18,471 bases of DNA from an uncultured Granulicatella sp. GTDB lineage: Bacteria > Bacillota > Bacilli > Lactobacillales > Aerococcaceae. Position 1 is the stretch's first letter, and every line of letters begins with the position of its first letter. The notes under the pieces were generated by a model that saw only the letters and a program-made list of their open reading frames with translations, made no database searches and was not told where the DNA came from. This document shows, in pieces, positions 5,661-14,490 of the stretch. The translations under genes were made by a program, and so were the position numbers. The stretch is taken from NCBI GenBank assembly GCA_947254045.1, contig CAMYBO010000009.1:1-18471 (forward strand). Direction: 5' to 3'.

Positions 5661-6566
5661 CTACTGTAGTTTTTGAATCTTTTCTTCAAATTCTTTTGGT
5701 AATGGACTTTCAAAATAAAGTTTTTCATGAGTGATTGGATGTACAAATCCTAAAGTTTCAGCATGTAAATATTGACCAAATTCTGTAGCATTTTTCCCAT
5801 TTGGATGATACATTGGATCATTTAAAATTGGGTGATGAATAAATTCCATATGAGCACGAATTTGATGCGTTCTTCCGGTTTCTAAATTTAAGCGTAGAAC
5901 ACTCGCCTCTTTTAAAGCTTGAATCACTGTAAAATGAGTAATCGCTTCTTTACCTTCTTTTTGAACACAACGTTTTAAACGATTATGTGGATCTCTTGTT
6001 AGAGGTGCATCAACTGTACCGGTAATATGTTCAAAACTTCCTTCTACAATTGCAACATAACTACGATTCATTGAATGATCCATTAATTGATTCGATAAAC
6101 CAACATGAGCTTGTGGCGTTTTTGCTACTACTAGTAATCCAGATGTATCTTTGTCAATTCGATGAACAATTCCTGGACGATAATTTTCAGAACCTTTTGA
6201 TAATTGATTAACATGATATAGTAATGCATTCACTAATGTTCCTGTTGAATGCCCTTTTGAAGGATGAACCACCATTCCACTTGGTTTATTTATAACGAGT
6301 AAATGTTCATCTTCAAAAACAATTTCTAATGGAATATTTTCTGCAAGAACCGGTAATTCTTCCTCTTCTTCGATTTGAATGATAACTTGGTCTCCATCTT
6401 TTGCTTTATAATTAGCTTTGACAACTTCACCATTTACGGATACAAATCCTGATTTTAACCATTGTTGAATGACTGAACGCGTATGAGATAACTCTTTCGT
6501 TAAAATTTTATCAAGTCTTTCACTTTTTTCTAATGAAAGTTTTAATTCAATAATCTTATTTTCCAC
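5661..6566 (-). CDS. RluD-family 23S rRNA pseudouridine synthase
   Basis: A 301-residue RluA/RluD-family pseudouridine synthase (YlyB-like), which isomerises specific uridines in 23S rRNA. An N-terminal S4 RNA-binding domain (about 12-75, RLDKILTKELSHTRSVIQQWLKSGFVSVNG) precedes the catalytic domain. The active-site motif HRIDKDTSGLL has the catalytic Asp138, and RTHQIRAHMEFIHHPILND is the later family block. I chose a GTG start at 6564-6566 with AGAAGGA about 6 nt upstream. It overlaps the end of lspA by 11 bases, while the longer ATG alternative at 6587 adds seven basic residues without family counterpart and lacks a good ribosome binding site. The exact rRNA target cannot be read from sequence. 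It is the middle gene of lspA-rluD-pyrR, the conserved Firmicute order. Confidence 0.93.
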   Translation of the reverse strand: MENKIIELKLSLEKSERLDKILTKELSHTRSVIQQWLKSGFVSVNGEVVKANYKAKDGDQVIIQIEEEEELPVLAENIPLEIVFEDEHLLVINKPSGMVVHPSKGHSTGTLVNALLYHVNQLSKGSENYRPGIVHRIDKDTSGLLVVAKTPQAHVGLSNQLMDHSMNRSYVAIVEGSFEHITGTVDAPLTRDPHNRLKRCVQKEGKEAITHFTVIQALKEASVLRLNLETGRTHQIRAHMEFIHHPILNDPMYHPNGKNATEFGQYLHAETLGFVHPITHEKLYFESPLPKEFEEKIQKLQ

Positions 6567-7020
6567 TTTTTTCCTTCTTTCTTTCAATAAATAGAATGTA
6601 TAAGAATAATACTGCTACCCCGACTGTTAAACAAATATCCGCAATATTAAAAATAGGGAAATCAATAAATTCTAACTGGAACATATCAACTACATATCCT
6701 AAGCGAACACGATCAATAAAATTTCCTAATGCTCCAGCTAATAACAAACTATAGGTTGTTAACGCAAACTTTGATTTACCTCTTTCTTGAAACATCAAGT
6801 ATAAAATCGCAGAAACTCCAAAAGCAGTAATAATATAGAAAACAAATTGTTGTCCTGCTAAAATACCCCAAGCTGCACCAGTATTTTGAATATAAAATAT
6901 CTTCACAATTCCTGGCAATAATTCTTGACCTGTATGTAAAGCAAAATTAGAAACAATCCACATTTTCATAACTTGGTCAGCCACGATGAAGAATAAACTT
7001 AACATTAAATAAATAACCAT
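6556..7020 (-). CDS. lspA: Lipoprotein signal peptidase (signal peptidase II)
   Basis: LspA (154 residues) is the membrane aspartyl protease that removes signal peptides from lipoproteins after lipid modification. Four hydrophobic helices are visible (about 3-24, 54-76, 86-103 and 126-146). Conserved elements include D15 in VADQ, QNTGAAWG (45-52), and the catalytic dyad: Asp103 in GNFIDR and Asp128 in FNIADICL. The ATG at 7018-7020 follows AAAGAGGT. It is the first gene of lspA-rluD-pyrR with a strong promoter at 7050-7078 and overlaps rluD by 11 bases. A lipoprotein gene, a likely substrate, is transcribed divergently from the same intergenic region. Confidence 0.96.
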   Translation of the reverse strand: MVIYLMLSLFFIVADQVMKMWIVSNFALHTGQELLPGIVKIFYIQNTGAAWGILAGQQFVFYIITAFGVSAILYLMFQERGKSKFALTTYSLLLAGALGNFIDRVRLGYVVDMFQLEFIDFPIFNIADICLTVGVAVLFLYILFIERKKEKSGK

Positions 7021-7049
7021 AATATACCTCTTTCTACTTCAATAGTTCT

Positions 7050-7078
7050 ATTGTACCTATTCTATTAATCTTCGTCAA
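7050..7078 (-). promoter_or_regulatory. lspA-rluD-pyrR promoter
   Basis: Minus-strand TTGACG (7073-7078) and TACAAT (7050-7055) with 17-bp spacing, each matching consensus at five of six bases. The start site near 7043 leaves a leader of about 23 nt, too short for a PyrR-type attenuator. Confidence 0.8.
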
Positions 7079-7184
7079 ACGAGAGACAAAACGACAACAT
7101 TGATTCGATTTTGTACATTTTTTCTAAATTCCACCTATTTTCGCCCCATTTTCACATGAAAAACCTATCAAATCAGTTAATAAT

Positions 7185-7213
7185 TTGTATATTTCACAAA
7201 AAAACTGTATAAT
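7185..7213 (+). promoter_or_regulatory. Promoter of the lipoprotein-glycosidase pair
   Basis: TTGTAT (7185-7190) and a perfect TATAAT (7208-7213) with 17-bp spacing. The leader of about 70 nt contains a small hairpin GCATTC-AATAA-GAATGC (7251-7267) before the ribosome binding site. The remainder of the 270-bp divergent region (7079-7184) is AT-rich with no further structure that I can support. Confidence 0.75.
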
Positions 7214-7290
7214 GACAAAGTAATTTGTGTGTCTATAAATTAAGATGCGCGCATTCAATAAGAATGCAGCCTCAAAGTAAGGAGTGCGTT

Positions 7291-7923
7291 ATGAAAAAAA
7301 TTGCAACGAAGGTATTCTTGATTAGTGCAAGTTTGCTAGTATTTGCAGCCTGCTCTAATACAAAGAAGAGTGCTGAAAAAACTGTTCAAGAAGTACAAGA
7401 TACCTTACCTGTGGTTGTTGATCATTTAAACAACATCCAAACTTTTGAAGCCAATTTGCAAACTGATTGGGAAGATGATATCGCTGATGATTCGACTCTA
7501 GCAAATTACGCTAAGAAAAAAGGTAAAGTTTTTGATAATCTGCAACAAAGAAAAGATATTCAAAAACAAATTACTAAAACATTAAAAGTGATTCGTGATG
7601 ATGCGTCTCACCTTAGTAATTTACAAGACAAAAACTTGCCAAGTGTTGAAATTAAAATCGTAAGTTCAAACTTGCAAAAAATTGTCGATAGTATAACGGA
7701 TTACATCAAAAAATCCGAAGAACAATTAAAGAATGAACAACAATTCTTTGTTGAAATTTCTGGAAATAAATTATCAAATGATGATTTAAGAGAGAAAATC
7801 AAAGTGTTGAATCAAGCGGCTATTGATCGTCAAACAATACTGGAAGAAATTAATGAACCTCTGACAGCTATTGATAAACCTATCCGAATTCTTAAAGCTC
7901 GTTTGAGTACAAGAAAGGAGTAG
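7291..7923 (+). CDS. Lipoprotein, possibly YkyA-like cell-wall-binding protein
   Basis: A 210-residue exported lipoprotein. It begins MKKIATKVFLISASLLVFAAC: a basic head, hydrophobic core and lipobox VFAAC, with Cys21 as the lipid-modified residue. The mature part is highly charged and predicted almost wholly alpha-helical with coiled-coil character (for example EEQLKNEQQ and LREKIKVLNQAAIDRQTILEEI). It shows no catalytic motif. Size, lipobox and helical make-up resemble the YkyA family of putative cell-wall-binding lipoproteins (Pfam PF10368), a tentative match from memory. The ATG at 7291 was chosen because GGAG lies 6-7 nt before it and the signal peptide begins there; an open frame extends upstream to 7225 but lies in the leader. 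It is followed 6 bp later by a secreted glycosidase-like gene in the same transcript. Confidence 0.75.
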   Translation: MKKIATKVFLISASLLVFAACSNTKKSAEKTVQEVQDTLPVVVDHLNNIQTFEANLQTDWEDDIADDSTLANYAKKKGKVFDNLQQRKDIQKQITKTLKVIRDDASHLSNLQDKNLPSVEIKIVSSNLQKIVDSITDYIKKSEEQLKNEQQFFVEISGNKLSNDDLREKIKVLNQAAIDRQTILEEINEPLTAIDKPIRILKARLSTRKE

Positions 7924-7929
7924 TTGTTC

Positions 7930-9126
7930 ATGAGTAAAATAACTAGAATAATTCGTATTCTTTTATTAGGAATATTAGTCCTTCTTTTTAATTCTGTTCA
8001 TGCTGAAGAAGAAGAAACTCCGCAAAAATTAACTTTAAGAACTTCAAGCTTATTAAAAGTGCCTGTTAATTTTCCTACAACTAGTACTTATGATTCTGGA
8101 ATTACCATCCCCTATCCTAGAGATGGTGTTAAAGGGATTTATGTTCAAGCATTTAGAGCTAAAGGATCTGAACTAGATAGAATTGTTCAGTATGTTGATA
8201 AAACAGACGCTAATGCCGTGGTAATCGATGTTCGTGATGGATATGGAAAAATTACAATGCCATTAGAATCTGATAATCAAACAATCCAAAACAATACTGT
8301 TAATGAAATTACAGACACAAAACAATTACTGAAAACTTTGGAAAAACATCAGATTTATCCAATTGCTCGAATCGTAAGTTTTGGGGATCATTTAGTTCCC
8401 TATCAAAATCCTAATTTAACATTCCGTACACAAATGGGTACTGTTTGGGAAAATGATGAAGGTGAAGCTTTCTTAAATCCATTCCTAAAAGAAAATTGGG
8501 AATACATTTCTGAAATTGCAGTAGGTGCAGCAAAAGCAGGATTTAAAGATATTCAATTAGACTATGTTCGTTTCCCTCTCGGATTCGAATTAATTGAAAA
8601 ATATTTAGATTACGACTTAGGGGATTACAGTCATTACACTGATATGGATGAGGCTCGGATTGCAGCGGTTACTGATTTTGTAGAATTTGTTCGTGGTAAG
8701 TTAAAACCATATGGAGTTCATCTTTCTGCAGATATTTTAGCACATGCGATAACTGCTTCTAAAATTGGAGGTATCGGTCAAAAATTCACGAATATTGCAG
8801 ATCATGTTGATGTGATTTCTCCAATGATTTTCCCAAGTCACTGGGTAAATGGAGCTTTCGGGGTAAAAGAACCGGATAAACAGCCTTATGATATTGTAAG
8901 CCAATATATGAAAATTGAGAATGGGTATTTTAAAGATTTAAATCCCTCTCCTACTTCAAGACCTTGGATTCAAGCATTCACAGCTGATTATTTAGGCGAA
9001 GGAAACTATCAATTATATACAGCTGATGTTATTAGTCAAGAAATTAAAGCTTTAAAAGAAGCTGGAATTAAAGAATATTTACTATGGAATGCAGCCAGTC
9101 AATATTCAACAGAAATTAATTTTTAA
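7930..9126 (+). CDS. Secreted DUF4015-type putative glycoside hydrolase
   Basis: A 398-residue secreted protein resembling the putative glycosyl hydrolase family DUF4015 (Pfam PF13200), a TIM-barrel group whose substrate is mostly unknown. A signal peptide (1-25) ends VHA before an acidic EEEE stretch. The barrel runs from about residue 66: VKGIYVQAFRAKG (67-79), NAVVIDVRDGYG (95-106, strand ending in acidic residues), YPIARIVSF (143-151), IQLDYVRFP (208-216) with Asp211 a candidate catalytic residue, VDVISPMIFPSHW (293-305), WIQAF (346-350) and LLWNAAS (384-390). There is no LPxTG or other wall anchor, so it is free or held non-covalently. The ATG at 7930 sits 9 nt after AGGAG at the end of the lipoprotein gene; a TTG 6 bases earlier is too close to it. 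Cell-wall or surface-polysaccharide processing is the natural guess. Confidence 0.82.
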   Translation: MSKITRIIRILLLGILVLLFNSVHAEEEETPQKLTLRTSSLLKVPVNFPTTSTYDSGITIPYPRDGVKGIYVQAFRAKGSELDRIVQYVDKTDANAVVIDVRDGYGKITMPLESDNQTIQNNTVNEITDTKQLLKTLEKHQIYPIARIVSFGDHLVPYQNPNLTFRTQMGTVWENDEGEAFLNPFLKENWEYISEIAVGAAKAGFKDIQLDYVRFPLGFELIEKYLDYDLGDYSHYTDMDEARIAAVTDFVEFVRGKLKPYGVHLSADILAHAITASKIGGIGQKFTNIADHVDVISPMIFPSHWVNGAFGVKEPDKQPYDIVSQYMKIENGYFKDLNPSPTSRPWIQAFTADYLGEGNYQLYTADVISQEIKALKEAGIKEYLLWNAASQYSTEINF

Positions 9127-9133
9127 GACAAAG

Positions 9134-9170
9134 AAAAACGACAGAATCGAAACTGATTCTGTCGTTTTTT
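9134..9170. terminator. Bidirectional terminator between the glycosidase gene and parC
   Basis: A perfect 15-bp stem, arms 9134-9148 and 9155-9169 (core ACGACAGAATC), with a 6-nt loop. A T-run follows on the plus strand, and TTTTTCTTTG follows on the minus strand. It serves both convergent transcripts. Confidence 0.9.
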
Positions 9171-9199
9171 ATTCTCAAAGACTTTCTATAGTAGTATGA

Positions 9200-11656
9200 T
9201 TAAAAATCGTATAAAAACTTCTTCAAGACCGTTTTCGTTAATCCATCTGCATCATTCAACAATGCTGAACCATTACTTGTACGATCCACTAAACTTAAAT
9301 CCATTGGACGAATATCTTTCATTTCTCCATTTGACGAAACAATAACATATTCTTGTTTTGAAGAAATATTACCATCCAAATAAACCACACGATGAGGATT
9401 TTTCTTCAATTCTCTTAAGACCATTAACCCTCTCTTAGCCCTTGTAAGCATAGAAACTTCTAAAACATTGAAACGTTTCACCGCTCCACGTTGAGTCGCT
9501 AAGAAAGCAGAAACGACCTTAGGTTCTGGACTATATACCATTGCTCCAGCAACAAAATCATCTTTTCTTAAATTAATCGCCTTAACCCCACTTGCAACAG
9601 TCCCAACAACTGGAACTTCACTTAGTTCATAACGTAAGCCAAAACCACAATGGGTAACAATAAAAATTTCTTGTTCTTGATTTGGAACGAGTTCAATCAC
9701 TACTACTTCATCCGTTGTTGTTTTTAACTTAATCGCATTACTTGTACGAGTTTTATAGCCTCGATACGTATTAAATTCATTCAAAGCAGTTTGTTTTACA
9801 AGCCCCTCTTTTGTAAAGAATACAACTGTCCAGTCTTGGTAAGCATCATTACTATCTTTTTCTTTCACCATGCCGGCTAAAATAACTTCGTTAGTCGCTA
9901 GAGAAATCGATTGGCTTAAATGATGCCCTACATCTTTCCATTTTGCTTCTGGAATTTCATGAACTGGTAAATGTAAATAATTCCCTTTAGACGTAAATAA
10001 CACTAAACTATCTAAAGTGGATACTTTTTGAACTAGTAAGACTTCGTCCCCTTCACGCAATCCATTCTCTTCAGGAGCACTTGAAGCAAATGAACGTGGA
10101 CTAACTCGTTTGTAATAGCCTTGTTTTGTAGCTACTACATACACTTCTTCTTCCGGAATTAAAATTTCTGTTTCAATTTTAATTTCTTTAATTTCAGCTT
10201 GAATTTCTGTTAAACGAGGTGTCGCATATTTTTTCTTTAACTCACGTAATTCTTGCTTCATCACTTGTAATAACGTTTTTTCTGATTTTAAAATACTTGT
10301 TAAAGTTGCTACACGTTCATTTAAGTCTAATTTTTCTTCTTGTAAAATGGTAATATCTGTATTCGTTAAACGATATAATTGCAAGCTGACAATTGCTTCT
10401 GCTTGTGTCATCGTGAAATCATAGGTTTCGACTAATTTTTCTTTTGCATCTTTTTTATCATTACTATTACGAATTAATGCAATGACTTCATCTAAAATCG
10501 ATAAAGCTTTCATTAACCCATCTACAATATGCAAACGATCTTGTGCTTTATTTAAGTCAAACTGTGTACGTTTTGTAATGACTTCTTTTTGATGAGCAAT
10601 ATAAGAATCTAAAATTTTCTTCAATCCAACTTGCATTGGACGTCTAGCATCAATGGCTACCATATTGAAATTATAATTAATTTGAAGTTCGGTATTTTTT
10701 AGTAAATAATTTAAAATCCCTTCTGCATTTGCTTCTTTCTTTAATTCAATTACAATTTGTAATCCAGTACGGTCTGATTCATCCCTTACTTCAGCGATAC
10801 CTTCGATTTTTTTGTTTAGACGAATTTCATCAATTTTCTTCACTAATAATGCCTTATTCACTTCATAAGGAATTTCAGTGACAACAATTTGACTCTTTCC
10901 ACCTTTAATAGATTCAATCGATGTTTTAGAACGAACCACTACTTTTCCTTTACCTGTTTCATACGCTTGTTCTAATTCATCAATCCCTTGAATAATCGCT
11001 CCAGTTGGAAAATCTGGTCCTTTTACAAATTGCATTAATTCTTTAACCGTTGCTTTAGGATAATCAATCGTATGAATCGTTGCATCAATGACTTCCCCTA
11101 AATTATGCGTTGGAATTTCAGTTGCATAACCAGCAGAAATCCCTGTTGCACCATTGACTAATAAATTCGGGAAACGAGCTGGTAAAACAGTTGGTTCTTC
11201 TTCCGTATCGTCAAAGTTTAATACAAAATCAACCGTTTTTTTGTCTAAATCACGTAATAATTCTTCAGAAATTTTTGATAAACGAGCTTCCGTATAACGC
11301 ATCGCAGCAGCAGGGTCTCCGTCCATACTACCGTTGTTCCCATGCATTTCTACTAAAACATCTCTTAATTTCCAATCTTGGCTTAAACGCACCATCGCTT
11401 CATAAACAGAAGAATCTCCATGAGGATGATAATTACCAATTACATTACCGACAGTTTTTGCTGATTTTCTAAATTGCTTTTCACTTGTATTTCCTTCTAC
11501 AAACATCGCATATAAAATACGTCTTTGTACAGGCTTTAATCCATCACGAATATCTGGTAAGGCACGATCTTGAATAATATATTTGGAATAACGTCCAAAA
11601 CGATCACCCATTACATCTTCAAGATTTAACTCTTGGATATCTTGTTGCAAGCTCAT
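9200..11656 (-). CDS. parC: DNA topoisomerase IV subunit A
   Basis: ParC (818 residues) is the DNA-cleaving subunit of topoisomerase IV, which decatenates replicated chromosomes with ParE. It has the winged-helix cleavage domain with GLKPVQRRIL (39-48) and the catalytic Tyr121 in AAMRYTEARL, then a tower/coiled-coil region and a C-terminal beta-pinwheel. ParC rather than GyrA is inferred from pairing with parE and the lack of a clear GyrA-box (QRRGGKG) in the C-terminal domain. The quinolone-resistance region reads HPHGDSSVYEAM: Ser82 and Glu86 occupy the positions equivalent to S. aureus GrlA Ser80 and Glu84, so no classical fluoroquinolone-resistance change is present. The ATG at 11654-11656 is one base after the parE stop (TAA-T-ATG), with GGAGGAGG inside the last parE codons, so the two subunits are translationally coupled. 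Confidence 0.96.
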   Translation of the reverse strand: MSLQQDIQELNLEDVMGDRFGRYSKYIIQDRALPDIRDGLKPVQRRILYAMFVEGNTSEKQFRKSAKTVGNVIGNYHPHGDSSVYEAMVRLSQDWKLRDVLVEMHGNNGSMDGDPAAAMRYTEARLSKISEELLRDLDKKTVDFVLNFDDTEEEPTVLPARFPNLLVNGATGISAGYATEIPTHNLGEVIDATIHTIDYPKATVKELMQFVKGPDFPTGAIIQGIDELEQAYETGKGKVVVRSKTSIESIKGGKSQIVVTEIPYEVNKALLVKKIDEIRLNKKIEGIAEVRDESDRTGLQIVIELKKEANAEGILNYLLKNTELQINYNFNMVAIDARRPMQVGLKKILDSYIAHQKEVITKRTQFDLNKAQDRLHIVDGLMKALSILDEVIALIRNSNDKKDAKEKLVETYDFTMTQAEAIVSLQLYRLTNTDITILQEEKLDLNERVATLTSILKSEKTLLQVMKQELRELKKKYATPRLTEIQAEIKEIKIETEILIPEEEVYVVATKQGYYKRVSPRSFASSAPEENGLREGDEVLLVQKVSTLDSLVLFTSKGNYLHLPVHEIPEAKWKDVGHHLSQSISLATNEVILAGMVKEKDSNDAYQDWTVVFFTKEGLVKQTALNEFNTYRGYKTRTSNAIKLKTTTDEVVVIELVPNQEQEIFIVTHCGFGLRYELSEVPVVGTVASGVKAINLRKDDFVAGAMVYSPEPKVVSAFLATQRGAVKRFNVLEVSMLTRAKRGLMVLRELKKNPHRVVYLDGNISSKQEYVIVSSNGEMKDIRPMDLSLVDRTSNGSALLNDADGLTKTVLKKFLYDF

Positions 11657-11657
11657 A

Positions 11658-13706
11658 TTATTCCTCCTCCATTAATAGTGATAATTGTTCAACAGATGAT
11701 GGAGAATTTGTTTCTTCTTTTTTCACTTTAGAAACTTTTGGTTGTTCATTCACTGTTACATGTCCTTCTGTTTCTAAAATACTCTTTCCATCTTCCAAGC
11801 TAAATTCCACATGACTTTCAATCCATTTTCTACGTGGTTCAACTTTATTCCCCATTAATGTACTTACACGACGTTCTGCTTGTGCTTTATCATCGATTAC
11901 AACACGAATTAGTGTTCTGGACTCAGGATTCATCGTTGTTTCCCATAATTGGTCTGCGTTCATTTCCCCAAGACCTTTGTATCGTTGTAGTAAATATCCT
12001 TTACCAACTTTTTTAATTTTTTCTTCTAATTCTTTTTCAGTCCAAGCATATTCTACGACTTGTTTTTTACCAGTTCCTTTTGAAATCTTGAACAATGGAG
12101 GCAACGCTAAATATACTTTTCCTGCTTCAATTAATGGTTTCATATAGCGGTAGAAGAAGGTTAATAGCAACACTTGAATATGAGCTCCATCGGTATCCGC
12201 ATCGGTCATAATGACAATTTTATCGTAATTACAATCTTCAATATTAAAGTCATTCCCTACTCCAGCACCAATTGTATAAATGATTGTATTAATTTCTTCA
12301 TTTTTTAAAATATCAGATAAAGAAGCTTTCTCCGTATTAATAACTTTTCCTCGTAATGGTAAGATCGCCTGGAATTTACGGTCGCGTCCTTGTTTTGCTG
12401 AACCACCCGCAGAATCTCCCTCTACTAAGTACAATTCATTCTTTTTAGGATTTTTCCCTTGAGCAGGTGTTAATTTACCAGATAGAAGGGTTTCTTTTTT
12501 CTTGCCTTTTTTTCCATTACGGCTCTCTTCTCTTGCTTTACGACTCGCTTCACGGGCCTCTCTTGCTTTTAGAGCCTTACGGATTAATTCTTGAGCAATT
12601 TCACCATTTTCTGTTAAAAAGATACCTAGTTGTTCAAAAATCGTATTATCGACAATACTTCTTGCGGCAGGAGTCCCTAATTTATCTTTCGTTTGTCCTT
12701 CGAATTGTAAAATCTCTTCAGGAACACGTAACGAAACAATCGCTGTTAAACCTTCACGAACGTCACTACCTTCTAGATTTTTGTCTTTTTCTTTTAATAG
12801 CCCCACTTTACGAGCATATTCATTAAAAGCTTTTGTTAAGGCAGTTTTCATCCCAACTTCGTGAGTACCACCATCTTTTGTACGAACATTATTAACAAAT
12901 GATAAAATGGTTTCAGAATAGCCATCATTATATTGAAAAGCAAATTCTGTTTCTACTCCATCAATCGTACTATTGAAATCTACAATTGGAGATAAGGTAT
13001 CTTTTTCTTCATTTAAATATTGAATAAAATTACGGATTCCTTCTTCATAGCAAAACTCATCACTTGTATCCGTTCTTTCATCCGTTAAAGTAATCGTTAA
13101 TCCTTTTAATAAAAACGCAGATTCACGTAAACGTTCCGCTAATGTTTCATAAGACCAAACGATTGTTGAGAAAATATGTTCACTTGGTAAGAAACGAACA
13201 GTTGTCCCAGAACCTTTACGATTCGTTTTTTCTTTTTTAATCGAACTAACTTTTTCTCCACCTGTTTTAAATGTTTGAGTATATAAGACGCCATCACGTA
13301 ATACTTCAACTTCTAACCAATCAGATAAGGCATTTACTACACTGGCCCCAACCCCGTGAAGTCCTCCAGAAGTTTTATATCCACCTTGTCCAAATTTACC
13401 ACCAGCATGTAAAACGGTAAAAATAACTTGAATCGTTGGAATTCCAGAAGCATGTTTTCCTGTTGGCATTCCTCGCCCATTATCTCTAACAGATAGTGAG
13501 CCATCTTTATGAATTGTGACATCAATCTTACTTGCATATCCAGATAAAGCTTCATCGACTGCATTATCGACAATTTCATAGGCAAGATGATGCAATCCAC
13601 GGTGATCAGTTGAACCGATATACATCCCTGGACGTTTTCGAACGGCTTCTAAGCCTTCTAATACTTGAATTGAATCATCATTATATTGGTTAGTGACTTT
13701 ACTCAT
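11658..13706 (-). CDS. parE: DNA topoisomerase IV subunit B
   Basis: ParE (682 residues) is the ATPase subunit of topoisomerase IV. GHKL ATPase motifs are EIVDNAVDEAL (44-54), DNGRGMP (75-81) and GGLHGVGASVVNALS (114-128). The transducer domain follows, then the TOPRIM domain with EGDSAGG (429-435) and DADTDGAH (502-509). PLRGKVINTEKASLSDILKNEEIN retains the Asp465 equivalent to pneumococcal ParE Asp435, so no known resistance change. The C-terminal tail after about residue 635 (KVSKVKKEETNSPSSVEQLSLLMEEE) is polar and probably disordered, making the protein somewhat longer than B. subtilis ParE (about 655). The ATG at 13704-13706 has GGAG 8 nt upstream. It is first in parE-parC with its own promoter (13749-13776), divergent from plsY. 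Confidence 0.97.
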   Translation of the reverse strand: MSKVTNQYNDDSIQVLEGLEAVRKRPGMYIGSTDHRGLHHLAYEIVDNAVDEALSGYASKIDVTIHKDGSLSVRDNGRGMPTGKHASGIPTIQVIFTVLHAGGKFGQGGYKTSGGLHGVGASVVNALSDWLEVEVLRDGVLYTQTFKTGGEKVSSIKKEKTNRKGSGTTVRFLPSEHIFSTIVWSYETLAERLRESAFLLKGLTITLTDERTDTSDEFCYEEGIRNFIQYLNEEKDTLSPIVDFNSTIDGVETEFAFQYNDGYSETILSFVNNVRTKDGGTHEVGMKTALTKAFNEYARKVGLLKEKDKNLEGSDVREGLTAIVSLRVPEEILQFEGQTKDKLGTPAARSIVDNTIFEQLGIFLTENGEIAQELIRKALKAREAREASRKAREESRNGKKGKKKETLLSGKLTPAQGKNPKKNELYLVEGDSAGGSAKQGRDRKFQAILPLRGKVINTEKASLSDILKNEEINTIIYTIGAGVGNDFNIEDCNYDKIVIMTDADTDGAHIQVLLLTFFYRYMKPLIEAGKVYLALPPLFKISKGTGKKQVVEYAWTEKELEEKIKKVGKGYLLQRYKGLGEMNADQLWETTMNPESRTLIRVVIDDKAQAERRVSTLMGNKVEPRRKWIESHVEFSLEDGKSILETEGHVTVNEQPKVSKVKKEETNSPSSVEQLSLLMEEE

Positions 13707-13748
13707 TCACGATTCTCCTTCTTCCTATTTATAAAACATATCTACTCT

Positions 13749-13776
13749 ATCATACTTAATTTTTCAAATATTGCAA
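13749..13776 (-). promoter_or_regulatory. parE-parC promoter
   Basis: Minus-strand TTGCAA (13771-13776) and TATGAT (13749-13754) with 16-bp spacing; the start site is expected near 13742, about 36 nt before the gene. Confidence 0.65.
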
Positions 13777-13823
13777 GAATTCTTCCTAACTACCTTTAAA
13801 ATCATACTAATTTTTTTAAAATA

Positions 13824-13832
13824 TGCTATACT
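13824..13832 (+). promoter_or_regulatory. Extended -10 promoter of plsY
   Basis: TGCTATACT (13824-13832) is an extended -10 with five of six consensus bases in the hexamer and no good -35 17 bp upstream. The start site would be near 13839, 40 nt before the gene. Confidence 0.6.
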
Positions 13833-13842
13833 CAATGAGTAT
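13828..13842. promoter_or_regulatory. Perfect palindrome over the plsY -10/start site, possible operator
   Basis: ATACTCA-A-TGAGTAT is a perfect 7+1+7 inverted repeat that overlaps the last five bases of the plsY -10 hexamer and the expected start site. Placement suits a repressor operator. I could not match it to FapR, FabT, CodY, Rex or other operators known to me, so the regulator is unknown. Confidence 0.35.
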
Positions 13843-13879
13843 TATTTAAATTTAACGGATAAAGGAGAAAGACATATCG

Positions 13880-14479
13880 ATGCTATCCATTTTTTTAGGT
13901 GCTACGATGGCATACTTATTAGGTTCCATTCCTTCTGGATTATGGATTGGACGTAAGTTTTTTCAAATTGATATTAGACAACACGGAAGTGGAAATTTAG
14001 GAGCTACCAATTCCTTTAGAATTCTTGGTAAAAAAGCTGGAACTATTGTTTTACTGATGGATCTTTTAAAAGGTTCGATTAGTGTTCTTCTGTTAAAGCA
14101 AATGGATTTACACGGGATTTCCCCTCTCATTATTGCGTTATTTGCTGTAATTGGTCATACGTATCCATTATTTGCAAACTTTAAGGGTGGTAAAGCTGTT
14201 GCAACATTTGCTGGAGTTATATTAGCGTATCAGCCGGTTTTATTTCTAATTGGTCTAGGAATCTTTATTTTGACTTTAGCTATTTCAAAAATGGTAAGTT
14301 TTACAAGTATGCTTACGATTTCAATTGGTGTTCTTTTATCTTTATATTTTCAAGATATGGTTCTAACAACAATTGCACTACTCGCAGATATCTTTATTAT
14401 TTATCGACACCGTACGAATATTCAAAGAATTTTGAATGGTACCGAATCTAAAGTTGATATTTTTAAGCGAAACAAATGA
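13880..14479 (+). CDS. plsY: Acyl-phosphate:glycerol-3-phosphate acyltransferase
   Basis: PlsY (199 residues) is the membrane enzyme that transfers the acyl group of acyl-phosphate, made by PlsX, to glycerol-3-phosphate to give lysophosphatidate, the first committed step of phospholipid synthesis in most Gram-positives. All three family motifs are intact: GSIPSGLWIGR (15-25), HGSGNLGATNSFRILG (35-50) and GHTYPLFANFKGGKAVAT (92-109). Five hydrophobic helices are visible. The C-terminal tail is basic (YRHRTNIQRILNGTESKVDIFKRNK). The ATG at 13880 follows AAAGGAG at the longish spacing of 12 nt; no other start codon fits. It is transcribed alone, divergent from parE as in many Firmicutes, and followed 11 bp later by a long hairpin. 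Confidence 0.96.
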   Translation: MLSIFLGATMAYLLGSIPSGLWIGRKFFQIDIRQHGSGNLGATNSFRILGKKAGTIVLLMDLLKGSISVLLLKQMDLHGISPLIIALFAVIGHTYPLFANFKGGKAVATFAGVILAYQPVLFLIGLGIFILTLAISKMVSFTSMLTISIGVLLSLYFQDMVLTTIALLADIFIIYRHRTNIQRILNGTESKVDIFKRNK

Positions 14480-14490
14480 TTATAAGCGTA

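Noticed and set aside
11390..11420. Possible fluoroquinolone-resistance substitutions in ParC.
   Set aside because: Ser82 and Glu86 are both the wild-type residues, and the ParE Asp465 position is also wild type.
13337..13600. Minus-strand 87-codon frame inside parE.
   Set aside because: It is an out-of-frame overlap with the conserved GHKL ATPase domain, with no independent start signal.
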